Positions 1 through 8,056 of a DNA stretch of 64,000 nt are shown here, in pieces (position 1 is the stretch's first letter; each line of letters begins with the position of its first letter). This DNA comes from JBBWZH01 sp035544115 (lineage in GTDB: Bacteria > Actinomycetota > Actinomycetes > Mycobacteriales > CADCTP01), in contig OY970235.1 in NCBI GenBank assembly GCA_963714145.1, forward strand, positions 1,116,001-1,180,000, in the 5' to 3' direction. The notes under the pieces are model-generated. The model did no database searches and was not told the origin of the DNA. It saw only the letters and a list, made by a program, of their open reading frames with translations. The position numbers and the translations under genes were made by a program.

Positions 1-354
1 CTGCGGCTGCCGGAGAACCGGCCGGCGATCGAGAACCGCAGCGTGGACATGACCGCCAACATGTACCTGGCGTCGGCGTTCGCGCTGGCCGCCGGGCTGG
101 AGGGGATCGAGCAGGAGCTCGACCCCGGGCCGCCGGTCACCGCGGACACCAGCCTCTGGCCGCGGCACGGCGACCGGCACCTGCCCCGGACGCTGGCCGA
201 GGCGATCGAGGCGTTCGCCGCCGACCCGCTGGTCGCGGCGACCTTCCCGGCCGACCTGGTCTCGTCCTATGTGGACATGAAGCGGCGGGAGTGGGACGAC
301 TACCACGCCGTCGTCACCGGCTGGGAGCTGGACCGGTACCTGCTGAACATCTAG
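1..354 (+). CDS. Glutamine synthetase family protein, C-terminal part
   Basis: The frame is open from base 1 to the TAG at 352-354, so only the last 117 residues are present. The stretch with ENR, then D at residue 16, NMYLASAFALAAGLEGI and the following lines matches the C-terminal end of the glutamine synthetase catalytic domain, where the ENR arginine contacts substrate. The ending WDDYHAVVTGWELDRYLLNI (residues 98-117) is typical of the family tail. It may be a true glutamine synthetase or a gamma-glutamylpolyamine synthetase paralogue; the part that would decide this lies outside the window. The next gene starts 15 bases downstream on the same strand, so they may be cotranscribed. Confidence 0.85.
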   Translation: MRLPENRPAIENRSVDMTANMYLASAFALAAGLEGIEQELDPGPPVTADTSLWPRHGDRHLPRTLAEAIEAFAADPLVAATFPADLVSSYVDMKRREWDDYHAVVTGWELDRYLLNI

Positions 355-369
355 CTGGAGGAGACCACG

Positions 370-1287
370 GTGCGGGTGCTCTACGTCAGTCCGATGAAGT
401 ACGGCTCGAACGCCGGCGTGGACGCGCTCGGCCAGGGCCTGCGCAGCCGGCTGGCCGACGCCGGGCTGGATCTGCGGGTGATCACCGCCGACTTCCGCGC
501 CCCCGGCTGGCCGGGCAACTCGGACGAGGCCGTGGCCGCCGGGGTCGCCGCCGGCGTGGACGCGGTGGTGGTCTGGGTGATCGACCCGGACCACCCGGCC
601 GCCGGCGCCGCCGCGGCCCGTCGAGCGGGCATTCCACTGATCAGCCTGGAGAAGCCGCGGTTCGAGGTGGACGCGGCGATCGTCTACCCGAACTTCAACC
701 ACGGCGTCTACATGGCCGAACACCTGGCCACGCTGCTCGAACCCGGCGCGGACGTGGCCCTGATCGGCGGGCCGGACGTGGTCGACGACATCGAACTGAT
801 CGCCGGCATCACGCTCGGGCTGCGGCAGTCCGGGCTGCGCCTGGTGAACGACCCGGAGGACCCGCGCTACAAGAACAGCAGCGACGTCGCCGCAGGCGGC
901 CGCGAGAAGGCCCGCAACATCCTGGCCGACTTCCCCCGGCTGGCCGGCCTGATCCCGTACAACGACGAGACGATGCTGGGCACCCTGGACGCGCTGCGCG
1001 AGGCCGGCCGGATGGGCGAGGTCAAGATGGTCTCCCGCAACGGCACCCCGGCCGCGGTCGCCGCGGTGCTGGCCGGCGACCACCACGGCACCTGGGACCT
1101 GGACATCCCCGGCATCGGCCAGGCCGTCGCCGACCTGGTGATCCGCCGCCTGGTCGGCGGCGAGGACCTGGACGGGCTGTGCCTGGCCAGCCCGATCGGC
1201 CGGATGATCACCCCGGAGCGGGCGCTGACCTGGGTGCCCTGGGAGGAACGGATCGAGTACCAGCCGCTGATCGAGGGCCTCGACTGA
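370..1287 (+). CDS. Periplasmic-binding-protein-like sugar-binding protein without signal peptide
   Basis: A 305-residue protein with the alternating beta/alpha pattern of the ribose/galactose-binding (Peripla_BP_4, LacI-like) fold. The N-terminus MRVLYVSPMKYGSNAGVDAL goes straight into the first beta strand, so there is no signal peptide, lipobox or helix-turn-helix. It is therefore neither a normal ABC-transporter binding protein nor a LacI repressor. The ligand-binding lobe includes VDAVVVWVIDPDHPAA (residues 58-73) and a segment near residue 200 (YNDETMLGTLDAL). The GTG start is preceded by a GGAGG-type site at about 356-361. It lies 15 bases after the glutamine synthetase gene, so a cytoplasmic sensor of a sugar or amine is possible; the ligand is unknown. 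Confidence 0.6.
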   Translation: MRVLYVSPMKYGSNAGVDALGQGLRSRLADAGLDLRVITADFRAPGWPGNSDEAVAAGVAAGVDAVVVWVIDPDHPAAGAAAARRAGIPLISLEKPRFEVDAAIVYPNFNHGVYMAEHLATLLEPGADVALIGGPDVVDDIELIAGITLGLRQSGLRLVNDPEDPRYKNSSDVAAGGREKARNILADFPRLAGLIPYNDETMLGTLDALREAGRMGEVKMVSRNGTPAAVAAVLAGDHHGTWDLDIPGIGQAVADLVIRRLVGGEDLDGLCLASPIGRMITPERALTWVPWEERIEYQPLIEGLD

Positions 1288-1302
1288 TCGGCCCGCCGGA
1301 GT

Positions 1303-1746
1303 TCAGATCTCCCACTCGTACGAGAGCTTGTGCACGTGTACGACCAGCCAGCTCTCCACGTTGGTGACGTTCGGCAGCGCGCCGATGAACTCGGTCTGGA
1401 AGCTGAGCAGGTGCGGCGGGTCGCGGAAGAACGCCTCGGCGATGATCTGGCCGCGGCCGATCACCAGGCTCAGGTAGCGCACCTCGGCCCGGTCCCGCAG
1501 CGTCTCGGCGACCTGGTGGATGCTCGGTGGCGACACGGTCAGCAGCAGGAACGCCGACACCGTCGCGTCCGTCGCCTTCGGATTGACGACGGCGACGACC
1601 TCGATGAGACCTTCGTCCAGCAGCCGGCTGACCCGGTTGCGGATGGTGGTCTCCGTGACGTCCAGCGCCCGCGCGATCTCGGTGTTCGGAACCCGGGCGT
1701 TGCGCTGCAGCAGGCGGATGATCCGCTTGTCCAGCTCGTCCAGCAC
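1303..1746 (-). CDS. Lrp/AsnC family transcriptional regulator
   Basis: A 147-residue protein. Residues 1-60 form the AsnC-type winged helix-turn-helix (LDELDKRIIRLLQRNARVP, then EIARALDVTETTIRNRVSRL). The rest is the AsnC/Lrp effector (RAM) domain with the expected alternating strands ending near VTNVESWLVVHV. GTG start at 1746. Its 3' end faces the 3' end of the sugar-binding-like gene (15-base gap), so the two are convergent. Family members respond to amino acids and often control nitrogen or amino-acid genes; here the nearest candidates are its own gene and the globin gene upstream. Confidence 0.9.
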   Translation of the reverse strand: MLDELDKRIIRLLQRNARVPNTEIARALDVTETTIRNRVSRLLDEGLIEVVAVVNPKATDATVSAFLLLTVSPPSIHQVAETLRDRAEVRYLSLVIGRGQIIAEAFFRDPPHLLSFQTEFIGALPNVTNVESWLVVHVHKLSYEWEI

Positions 1747-1770
1747 GCCGCAACTCTAGTGGGCGGTCGG

Positions 1771-2208
1771 TCAGCGCCGCCGGACGGACAGCTCCGCGGG
1801 CAGGGAGCCGCCGCCGGCGAGCATGGCGGCGGTGGTGAGGTCGTAGGCGCGGGCCCAGGCTTCGGCCACCTCGACGGTCCACCGGTCGCCGAGGGCGGCG
1901 GCCAGCGCGTCCAGCAGGGCGACCCCGGCGGTCCGGTAGTGCCGCGGCCGGACGCCGTAGCCCTCGTGTTCGGCGCCGAGGTGCTCGGCCCGGCTGAGGA
2001 ATCGCGGGTGGTCGCGGATGCACCGGATGACCTGATCCAGCTCGGCCACGAACTTGGCCCGCTGCCCGGCCGGCTCGGTGCTGAACAGCGCCGGCACGGC
2101 CGGGTCGGCCGCGAACAGCCGCCGGTAGAAGTCGGCGGCCAGCGCGTCCAGCTCTCCGGTCAACTCCGTCAGCGTCCGCTCCACCAGAGTGATCTGCTCC
2201 GGAGTCAC
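1771..2208 (-). CDS. Bacterial globin (flavohemoglobin-type haem domain only)
   Basis: Single-domain globin of 145 residues. It begins TPEQITLVERTLTELTGELD after a GTG start at 2208 and contains the globin helices with PALFS, then AELDQVIRCIRD and the proximal-histidine region HLGAEHEGYGVRPRHY near residues 74-89. It resembles the N-terminal haem domain of Hmp flavohemoglobins but ends without FAD or NAD domains, so oxygen or NO binding or scavenging with a separate reductase is likely. An upstream in-frame extension to 2334 is GC-rich and does not look like globin, so I prefer the start at 2208. It is divergent from the LuxR-AAA gene. Confidence 0.8.
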   Translation of the reverse strand: MTPEQITLVERTLTELTGELDALAADFYRRLFAADPAVPALFSTEPAGQRAKFVAELDQVIRCIRDHPRFLSRAEHLGAEHEGYGVRPRHYRTAGVALLDALAAALGDRWTVEVAEAWARAYDLTTAAMLAGGGSLPAELSVRRR

Positions 2209-2306
2209 GAGCCCAACGGTATCCTCACCGCCCAGGGGAATCCGGTGAACCCGCCAAGACCTCGCGGGTGCCCGAGTCCAGTGGGCTGGCCAGCGGAGGG
2301 CGCACG

Positions 2307-5063
2307 GTGGGCACCGTCGCACCGGCGAGGACACCGGCCTGGCCGTTCGTCGGCCGGGCCGTGGAGGTCGACCGCTTCGCCGACGCGCTGGCCGACCCGG
2401 CGGTGGACGCGGTCCTGGTGATCGGCCCGGCCGGCGTCGGCAAGACCCGGTTCGCGGACGCCTGCGTGCGGGCCGCCGAACGCGCCGGCTCCGTCGTCGT
2501 GCGGGTCACCGGCCGGGCCGGGCTGGGCGTCCCGCTGGCCCCGATGGCGCACCTGCTGCCGGCCGACCTGGAGCTGCCCGAGCCGGGCGCCACCACCGCC
2601 GCCGACGTGCTGGGCCTGATGGCCCGCATCATCGCCCGCTTCGACCGTCCCGACCGCGCTGACCGGCGCGCCCGGACGGTGCTGGTGGTGGATGACGCCG
2701 GCTTGCTGGACCCGCTGTCGGCGTCGCTGGTCAGCCAGCTGATGGCGGCCCGGGCGGTGTTCCTGCTGGTCACCGCCCGGGCGGCGGGCCCGGCCCGGCA
2801 GGGCTCGGGGGACCTGCTCGCCGCGCTGGCGCGGGCCGACCGGGTGCTCCGGCTCGAGCTGGGGAACCTGAGCCGGGCCGAGGTGGAGACCACGCTGCAC
2901 CTGGCCCTGGGCGGCCCGGTGGACGGCCCGACCGGCGTCGGCTACTGGACCTACTCCGCCGGCAACCCGCTGACCCTGCGCGAGCTGGTGCTGGACGGGC
3001 TGGAGCGTGGCGTGCTGACCGAATCGGCCGGGGGGTGGCGGCTGACCGGGTCGCTGCTGGGTGGCGGCCGGGCCGAGGCGATGGCCGCGTCCCGGTTGCA
3101 CGGGCTGCCCGAGCCGGAACGCGAGGTGCTGGAGCTGCTGGTGCTGGCCGGCGAGCTGGGCGTGGCCGACATCGAGGCGCGCTACCCGGCGGAGCTGCTG
3201 GAGCGGCTGGAGGAGCGCGGCCTGATCACGGTCCGGGCGGACGGGCGGCGGTTGCGGGTCTCGGTCGCGCACCCGCTGTACGAGCAGGCGGTGCGGTCCG
3301 GGCTGTCGGCGCTGCGGGCCCGGCGGCGCCGGCGCACGGTGATCGACCTGCTGGAGGGCCACGGTGCCCGCCGCCGCGAGGACCGGATCATCTGCGCCGC
3401 GCTGCGGCTGGACAACAACGAACCGGCCGACCCGGCGCTGCTGCTGCGGGCAGCGGTGCTGGCCGCGCACGCCCGCGACCATGCGCAGGCCGAGCGGCTG
3501 GCCCGGGCCGCGCTGCAGTCCCGGCCGAGCCCGGTGGCGGCGCGGCTGCTCGCCGAGGCGCTGCACGAGCTGGGCCGGTCCGCCGAGTCCCTCGCCGTGC
3601 TGGACGGGGTCGCCCGCCCGCTGCCGCCGGACGACCGGCTCGCCCTCGGGCTGGCCCGGGCGAACACGCTCTACTGGGGTCTGGGCCGGCCGGACCAGGC
3701 GCTGGCCGAACTGCACGCGCTGGCCGGCGACCCGGAGCTCGGCCCGCGCTGCCGCGAGGTGGGGCTGCACCGGGTCGCGCTGGCCGCGTACCTGGGCGAC
3801 ATCGCGCTGGCCCGCCAGGTGCTGGCCGACCTGCCGCCGGCCGCGGCCGGGGCGCCGGGCCCGTCGGCCGATGCCGGGATGGTGCGGCACACGATCCTGC
3901 TGTTCAGCGGCGAGGTGGCCGAAGCGCTGGCGGTCGCCCGGGCGGCGCACGCGGCGGCCCGGGACGGCGGCCCCGGCTCGCTGCACCCGGAGATCCACCT
4001 GGTGAACGCGGTCACCGCGCTGATCGAGCTGGGCCGGTTCGCCGAGGCGGAGGCGCTGGTCGGGCCGCTGTACGACCAGGCAACCGCCGCGCACCTGGAC
4101 ACCGTGTACCGCTGGGGCCCGGTCGCCGGCGGCCGGTTGGAGGTGCGGCGCTGGGCGGCGATGGTGCGCGGCCGGCTGGACCTGGACCTGGCCCGGCTGC
4201 GGTCGGCCGAACGCTGGTTCCGGGAAGCGGCCGAACCGGGCGAGACGCCGGTGCTGCCGCGGGCGCGCCGGCTGGCGCTGGCCGGGATCGCGGTCGCCGC
4301 CGGGCAGCGCCGGGACGCCGCGACCGCCGCCGCCGCGGTGGCCGAGATGGCCGCGATCCCCGGCGACCCGCGGGCCGCCTGGGACGTGGAGTACGAGCGT
4401 GGCCGGGCCTGGGCCGCGGCCGCCGCCGGTGCGCTGCCGGCGGCCGGTGAGCTGCTGCTCGGCGCCGCGGCGCAGGCCCGGCGCACCGGCCGGCCGCTGC
4501 TGGAACTGCGCGCGCTGCTGGACCTGCTCCGGATCGGCGGTCCGGGCCAGCCGCTGGACCGCCTCACCGAGCTGGCCGGCCAGGTGCCCACCCCGCTGGC
4601 CGGGCTGGCCGCGGCGCACGCCGGCGCCGGCCGGGCGGCCGATCCGGCCGGGCTGGAGCGGGTCGCCGAGGGCTACGCCGCGGCCGGCTACGTGCTGTTC
4701 GGCGCCGAGGCGGCCGAGCAGGCCGCCGCCCTGTTCCGCCGCCAGGGCGAGCGGCGCCGGGCGATCGGCGCCCACAACCGGTCCATGCTGCTGCGCGCCC
4801 GCTGCGCGGAGGCGGCCACCCCGGCACTGGCCAGCTCGGTGGCGGCCGAACCGTTGAGCCGCCGGGAGCACGAGATCGCCCTGCTGGTCGCGGCCGGCGA
4901 GACCAACAAGGCGATCAGCGGGCGGCTGTTCCTCTCCGTCCGGACGGTGGAGAACCACGTCCAGCGGGTGCTCGGCAAGCTCGGCTGCGCCCGGCGCAGC
5001 GAGGTCGCCGCCGCCCTGGGCCTGGACGGCCACCCTGAAACGCGGGCGGCGCCCCAGGGCTGA
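2307..5063 (+). CDS. LuxR family regulator with N-terminal AAA/NTPase domain (LAL/MalT-like)
   Basis: About 918 residues. The order is an ATPase domain near the N-terminus (Walker A GPAGVGKT around residue 43; Walker B VLVVDDAG), a helical winged segment, a long TPR-like alanine-rich middle, and a C-terminal LuxR helix-turn-helix (LSRREHEIALLVAAG, then NKAISGRLFLSVRTVENHV). This is the LAL architecture of ATP- and ligand-dependent activators. I chose GTG 2307 because GGAGGG sits 6 bases upstream; an in-frame GTG at 2268 is possible. The gene is alone, divergent from the globin gene, and followed by a strong hairpin. Its target is unknown. Confidence 0.85.
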   Translation: MGTVAPARTPAWPFVGRAVEVDRFADALADPAVDAVLVIGPAGVGKTRFADACVRAAERAGSVVVRVTGRAGLGVPLAPMAHLLPADLELPEPGATTAADVLGLMARIIARFDRPDRADRRARTVLVVDDAGLLDPLSASLVSQLMAARAVFLLVTARAAGPARQGSGDLLAALARADRVLRLELGNLSRAEVETTLHLALGGPVDGPTGVGYWTYSAGNPLTLRELVLDGLERGVLTESAGGWRLTGSLLGGGRAEAMAASRLHGLPEPEREVLELLVLAGELGVADIEARYPAELLERLEERGLITVRADGRRLRVSVAHPLYEQAVRSGLSALRARRRRRTVIDLLEGHGARRREDRIICAALRLDNNEPADPALLLRAAVLAAHARDHAQAERLARAALQSRPSPVAARLLAEALHELGRSAESLAVLDGVARPLPPDDRLALGLARANTLYWGLGRPDQALAELHALAGDPELGPRCREVGLHRVALAAYLGDIALARQVLADLPPAAAGAPGPSADAGMVRHTILLFSGEVAEALAVARAAHAAARDGGPGSLHPEIHLVNAVTALIELGRFAEAEALVGPLYDQATAAHLDTVYRWGPVAGGRLEVRRWAAMVRGRLDLDLARLRSAERWFREAAEPGETPVLPRARRLALAGIAVAAGQRRDAATAAAAVAEMAAIPGDPRAAWDVEYERGRAWAAAAAGALPAAGELLLGAAAQARRTGRPLLELRALLDLLRIGGPGQPLDRLTELAGQVPTPLAGLAAAHAGAGRAADPAGLERVAEGYAAAGYVLFGAEAAEQAAALFRRQGERRRAIGAHNRSMLLRARCAEAATPALASSVAAEPLSRREHEIALLVAAGETNKAISGRLFLSVRTVENHVQRVLGKLGCARRSEVAAALGLDGHPETRAAPQG

Positions 5064-5070
5064 GACGCTG

Positions 5071-5106
5071 GCGGCGCCCGACCCCTGGTTCAGGGTCGGG
5101 CGCCGC
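5071..5106. terminator. Strong hairpin between convergent genes, probable bidirectional terminator
   Basis: A perfect 14-base-pair inverted repeat, 5071-5084 (gcggcgcccgaccc) with 5093-5106, around an 8-base loop. It sits between the LuxR-AAA stop at 5063 and the protease stop at 5155. No T-run follows on either side, common for GC-rich actinomycete terminators. Confidence 0.75.
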
Positions 5107-5154
5107 CGCTCACTCACATACTCGCCGGTCTCGCTGATCGGTCTCGCCGGTCGG

Positions 5155-7557
5155 TCAGGAACGGCTCACGTTGTACGAGCCGCTGCCGGACCTGTTGATG
5201 ATCACCAGGCCGTACCAGCCGGCCTCCGGGGCGGTCACGGTGACCGTCTCGGTGCCGCCCGGGCCGGCCGCACTGGCCGTCCCCAGCGCGGTCGCCCGGG
5301 CCCGGACCCAGGTGCTCGGGTCGGCGGCCTGCGAGCGCATCACGAACAGCTCCGCGTCACCCGAGCCGGTCGCCGTCACGGTGAACGTGGCGGTCTGACC
5401 GATGCCCAGGTTGGTGTCGCGGACCGCGACGATGTCGCCGCTGCCCATGCTGATCGACTGCGTGGTCGCCGGCGGCAGCGTGGTGTTGCCGCTGGCCAGC
5501 TGCACCAGGTAGTTGCCGGTGCCGCCGTTGAACTGCCGCACCCGCGGGTAGTAGTCGCCCAGGGCCCGCCGGTTGCTGTCTACCGCGACGAAGTCCACGA
5601 TGCCGGCACCGAAGCTGCTGGTGTCCAGCTTTGTCGCTTGTGGACGGTCGTCGAACAGGTCCAGGTCGTAGTCGGCCGCGCCGCCCCGCATCGCCACAAC
5701 CGACCAGTAGTTCGTGGTCGTGGTGAAGCTGAAGTTGTGCGGCGTCGGCGTCGGCCGGTTCAGCGCGGCGGCGCCGAGCGGCTCCCGGAACCCGTAGTCG
5801 ATCGTGCTCTGGTAGATCGAGGCGAGCGCCCCGGCGTCGGACTTGTCCGCGGTCCGCTTGGCCCAGAAGTCGGCGAACGTGACCGGCTTCTTGGTCTGGA
5901 ACTCGGTCCAGATGTTGCCCATCGCGGGCTCGCTGAAGTGGTCCCAGAACGACTCGTTGCCGGCGTCCGAGATGTCGATCAGCGCGCCGGCCACCCGACC
6001 CTCGACCGTGTCACCGTTCGCCCAGCCGGCGGTGCCCCAGGTCGGGTCCTCCAGGCTCTGCGAAGCACCGTTCGGCCAGCGGAAGAACGGGTCGTTGTAG
6101 ATGCTGGCCGGCAGCCACTCGGCGAACCCCTCGGTCCAGGCGCACCCGGCCGAGGTGGACGCCGGGATCTGGTGCGGGTTGCAGTTCGGCGCGGCCGGGA
6201 AGGCGTCCTCGTAGACGTCGTCCATGAGCGCGTGGCTGATCTCGTGCACCACCACGATCGGCGCGTCCGGATCGGCCGCCATCAGGTGCACGATGTTGTC
6301 GCCGGTGGTGTAGCGGGTGGCGTCCACCGAGTCGGCCGCCCAGCTGATGCGGACCTGCCGGCAGACCGCGTCATCCAGATCCCAGCAGGCGCCGGGAACG
6401 CCGTTCCACGCGTCCTGCGCCTCGTCGAACGCGTGCAGGCCGCGCATGAACGAGCTGTCGCCGGGCTGCAGGCTGCCGAAGTTGGTGTCGCTGCCGTTGA
6501 GGACGTCGTTCACCACGCTGGTGCTGAAGGTGAGCGGGGTGCCAGCGGTCTGCACCCGCCAGTTCGCGTTCTCCGCGACGAACTTCAGGTACACGTCCTG
6601 GCCGGCGCCACCGATGCCGTCGTCGTTGTCGAAGCACAGGTGGTAGTGGCCGCTGCCGTCGGTCACGCCGGTGGCCAGCAGGTCGTCCCCGATCGGGTCG
6701 GAGTCCCAGGCCTGCACCTGGAAGCTGCGGGACGGCCGGGTCGCGCCGTTGTTGTCGACGTAGAACCAGCTGCCGGTGACGCAGGCGCTGGTCGCGGTGA
6801 CGCCGCTGCCGGTGGCACGCCCGGCCAGCGCGGCCGGCTTGTACGGCCGGGCGATGGCCGGCCTGGCGTTCGCCGCGCCGGTCGCGGTGACCGTCGAGGC
6901 GTTGCCGGCGTCGATGCCGGCCTTCGCCGCCGTCCCGCCGACGGTGAGGAACACGCTGTCCTCGGCGGCGTCCACATTGCCGCCGCCCAGGTCGATCAGG
7001 GCGCGGACGCGGACCTGCGCCGCCCCGCCGGCGGTCGCCCGCACCACGCCGTCGAACTGCGCGGGTGCGCCGGCGGTCAGCGCCACCGTCGCGCCGGCCC
7101 GGTCGAGCCGCCCGCCGGTCTCCGGCGCCGCACTCGCCACCGCGGTCCGGCTGAGCCCCGTCGGCGCCTGCGCCCATGCCAGGTTCGCCGGCAGGTCGGC
7201 TTGGATCGTGACCGCCTTCTCGGTGTGCTCCGCGGTCACCTCGATGTGCAGCCGCGCGGTCTGGCCGACGCCCGGCAGGCTGTCCAGCCGGGCGTCCACG
7301 TGCAGGCAGCTGGTCCACTCGCTGGCCGAGTGCGCCGCGGGCTGCAGCGTGCAGATCCGCGGAACCGGCTGTGCCGCCGGTGCCCCGCCCGCCTTGGCCG
7401 CGTCGGCCCTGGCCGCGCCGGCTCCGGCCGGGGTGCCGGCCGTCCCCGGCGCGGCCGCCGCCGCGAGGGGCGTGGCCAGCACGAAGAGCGCTGCCCCGAC
7501 CCCGGCGGCTGCGCGCAGCCGACCGGAAGCGGCGCTCCGGTGCCTTGTCTTCAACAT
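5155..7557 (-). CDS. Secreted zinc metalloprotease with HEXXH motif
   Basis: An 800-residue protein with a clear signal peptide: basic start MLKTRHRS, a hydrophobic stretch at about residues 16-36, and an AAAAAPG cleavage area. Residues 60-230 are a beta-rich region of unknown type. A zinc motif HEISH lies at residues 438-442, followed about 38 residues later by WTEGFAEW, whose glutamate (about E480) is a plausible third ligand. Two cysteine-containing segments nearby (CNPHQ, GCAW) fit an extracellular fold. The C-terminal 200 residues are beta-rich and may be a binding domain. ATG 7557 has GGGGAAG just upstream. Single gene. I cannot assign a MEROPS family by eye. Confidence 0.7.
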   Translation of the reverse strand: MLKTRHRSAASGRLRAAAGVGAALFVLATPLAAAAAPGTAGTPAGAGAARADAAKAGGAPAAQPVPRICTLQPAAHSASEWTSCLHVDARLDSLPGVGQTARLHIEVTAEHTEKAVTIQADLPANLAWAQAPTGLSRTAVASAAPETGGRLDRAGATVALTAGAPAQFDGVVRATAGGAAQVRVRALIDLGGGNVDAAEDSVFLTVGGTAAKAGIDAGNASTVTATGAANARPAIARPYKPAALAGRATGSGVTATSACVTGSWFYVDNNGATRPSRSFQVQAWDSDPIGDDLLATGVTDGSGHYHLCFDNDDGIGGAGQDVYLKFVAENANWRVQTAGTPLTFSTSVVNDVLNGSDTNFGSLQPGDSSFMRGLHAFDEAQDAWNGVPGACWDLDDAVCRQVRISWAADSVDATRYTTGDNIVHLMAADPDAPIVVVHEISHALMDDVYEDAFPAAPNCNPHQIPASTSAGCAWTEGFAEWLPASIYNDPFFRWPNGASQSLEDPTWGTAGWANGDTVEGRVAGALIDISDAGNESFWDHFSEPAMGNIWTEFQTKKPVTFADFWAKRTADKSDAGALASIYQSTIDYGFREPLGAAALNRPTPTPHNFSFTTTTNYWSVVAMRGGAADYDLDLFDDRPQATKLDTSSFGAGIVDFVAVDSNRRALGDYYPRVRQFNGGTGNYLVQLASGNTTLPPATTQSISMGSGDIVAVRDTNLGIGQTATFTVTATGSGDAELFVMRSQAADPSTWVRARATALGTASAAGPGGTETVTVTAPEAGWYGLVIINRSGSGSYNVSRS

Positions 7558-7755
7558 TGACTTCCCCTTTGGTGTCCGGCCACCGGTCGGCGGCCTGGCA
7601 CCAGGAAAGCGAGCTTCCGGCCCGGGTACCTGAGCAGGCGACTACTCAATCCAGGGGTGACGCGGCGGTGGGTACTCCATTCCGGCCCGATCGGTATCAG
7701 CGCGGGCGGTGGCCGGCTCTTACCTGAATCATCTGCCGCCGGTGGACGCGGCGAG

Positions 7756-7779
7756 CCGGCCCCGACAGGTCGGGGCCGG
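7756..7779. terminator. GC hairpin, possible terminator
   Basis: The arms ccggccccga (7756-7765) and tcggggccgg (7770-7779) form a perfect 10-base-pair stem with a 4-base loop. It lies downstream of the sigma factor operon and upstream of the protease promoter, both on the minus strand. No T-run. Confidence 0.4.
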
Positions 7780-7786
7780 TTCGGGC

Positions 7787-8036
7787 GGGGCTGGCTCGGC
7801 CGGGCCTGGCTCGCGAGGGCCGGCGCGTGATGCCCTGGCTTATGAGGGGCCGGCTCGTGAGGGCTTGGCTTGTGATGGGCCGGTTCGGGCGGGCCTGGCT
7901 CGTGATGGCATGGCTCGGGCGGGCCTGGCTCGCGAGGGCCCGGTTCGGGCGGGCCTGGCTGGTGAGGGGCCGGCTCGGGCTGGCCGGCTCCCGAGGGCCT
8001 GGCCCGCGAGGGGCCGGCTCCCAGGAGCGGCCCAGC
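7787..8036. repeat. Degenerate tandem repeat (gcctggctcg / gggccggctcg units)
   Basis: About 250 bases made of alternating imperfect copies of short blocks such as gggcctggctcg and gaggggccggctc, with a period of roughly 20 bases. The frame beginning at 7827 is repetitive (RAWL, RGRL blocks) and I do not call it a gene. Confidence 0.65.
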
Positions 8037-8056
8037 CGGGCCCCCGGGCCGGTTGG

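Larger units (their letters stand above)
7558..8056. other. Gene-free stretch with a hairpin and a degenerate repeat
   Basis: Between the protease gene (minus) and the CU044_5270-like gene (minus). It holds the promoter area of the protease next to 7557, a hairpin at 7756-7779 and a degenerate repeat at about 7787-8036. The open frames here are repeat-driven and I see no supported gene. Confidence 0.6.

Noticed and set aside
2205..5117. 970-codon minus-strand open frame opposite the LuxR-AAA gene
   Set aside because: Antisense shadow of GC-rich codons; composition is Arg/Gly/Pro/Gln with no domain, while the plus strand has clear Walker and LuxR motifs.
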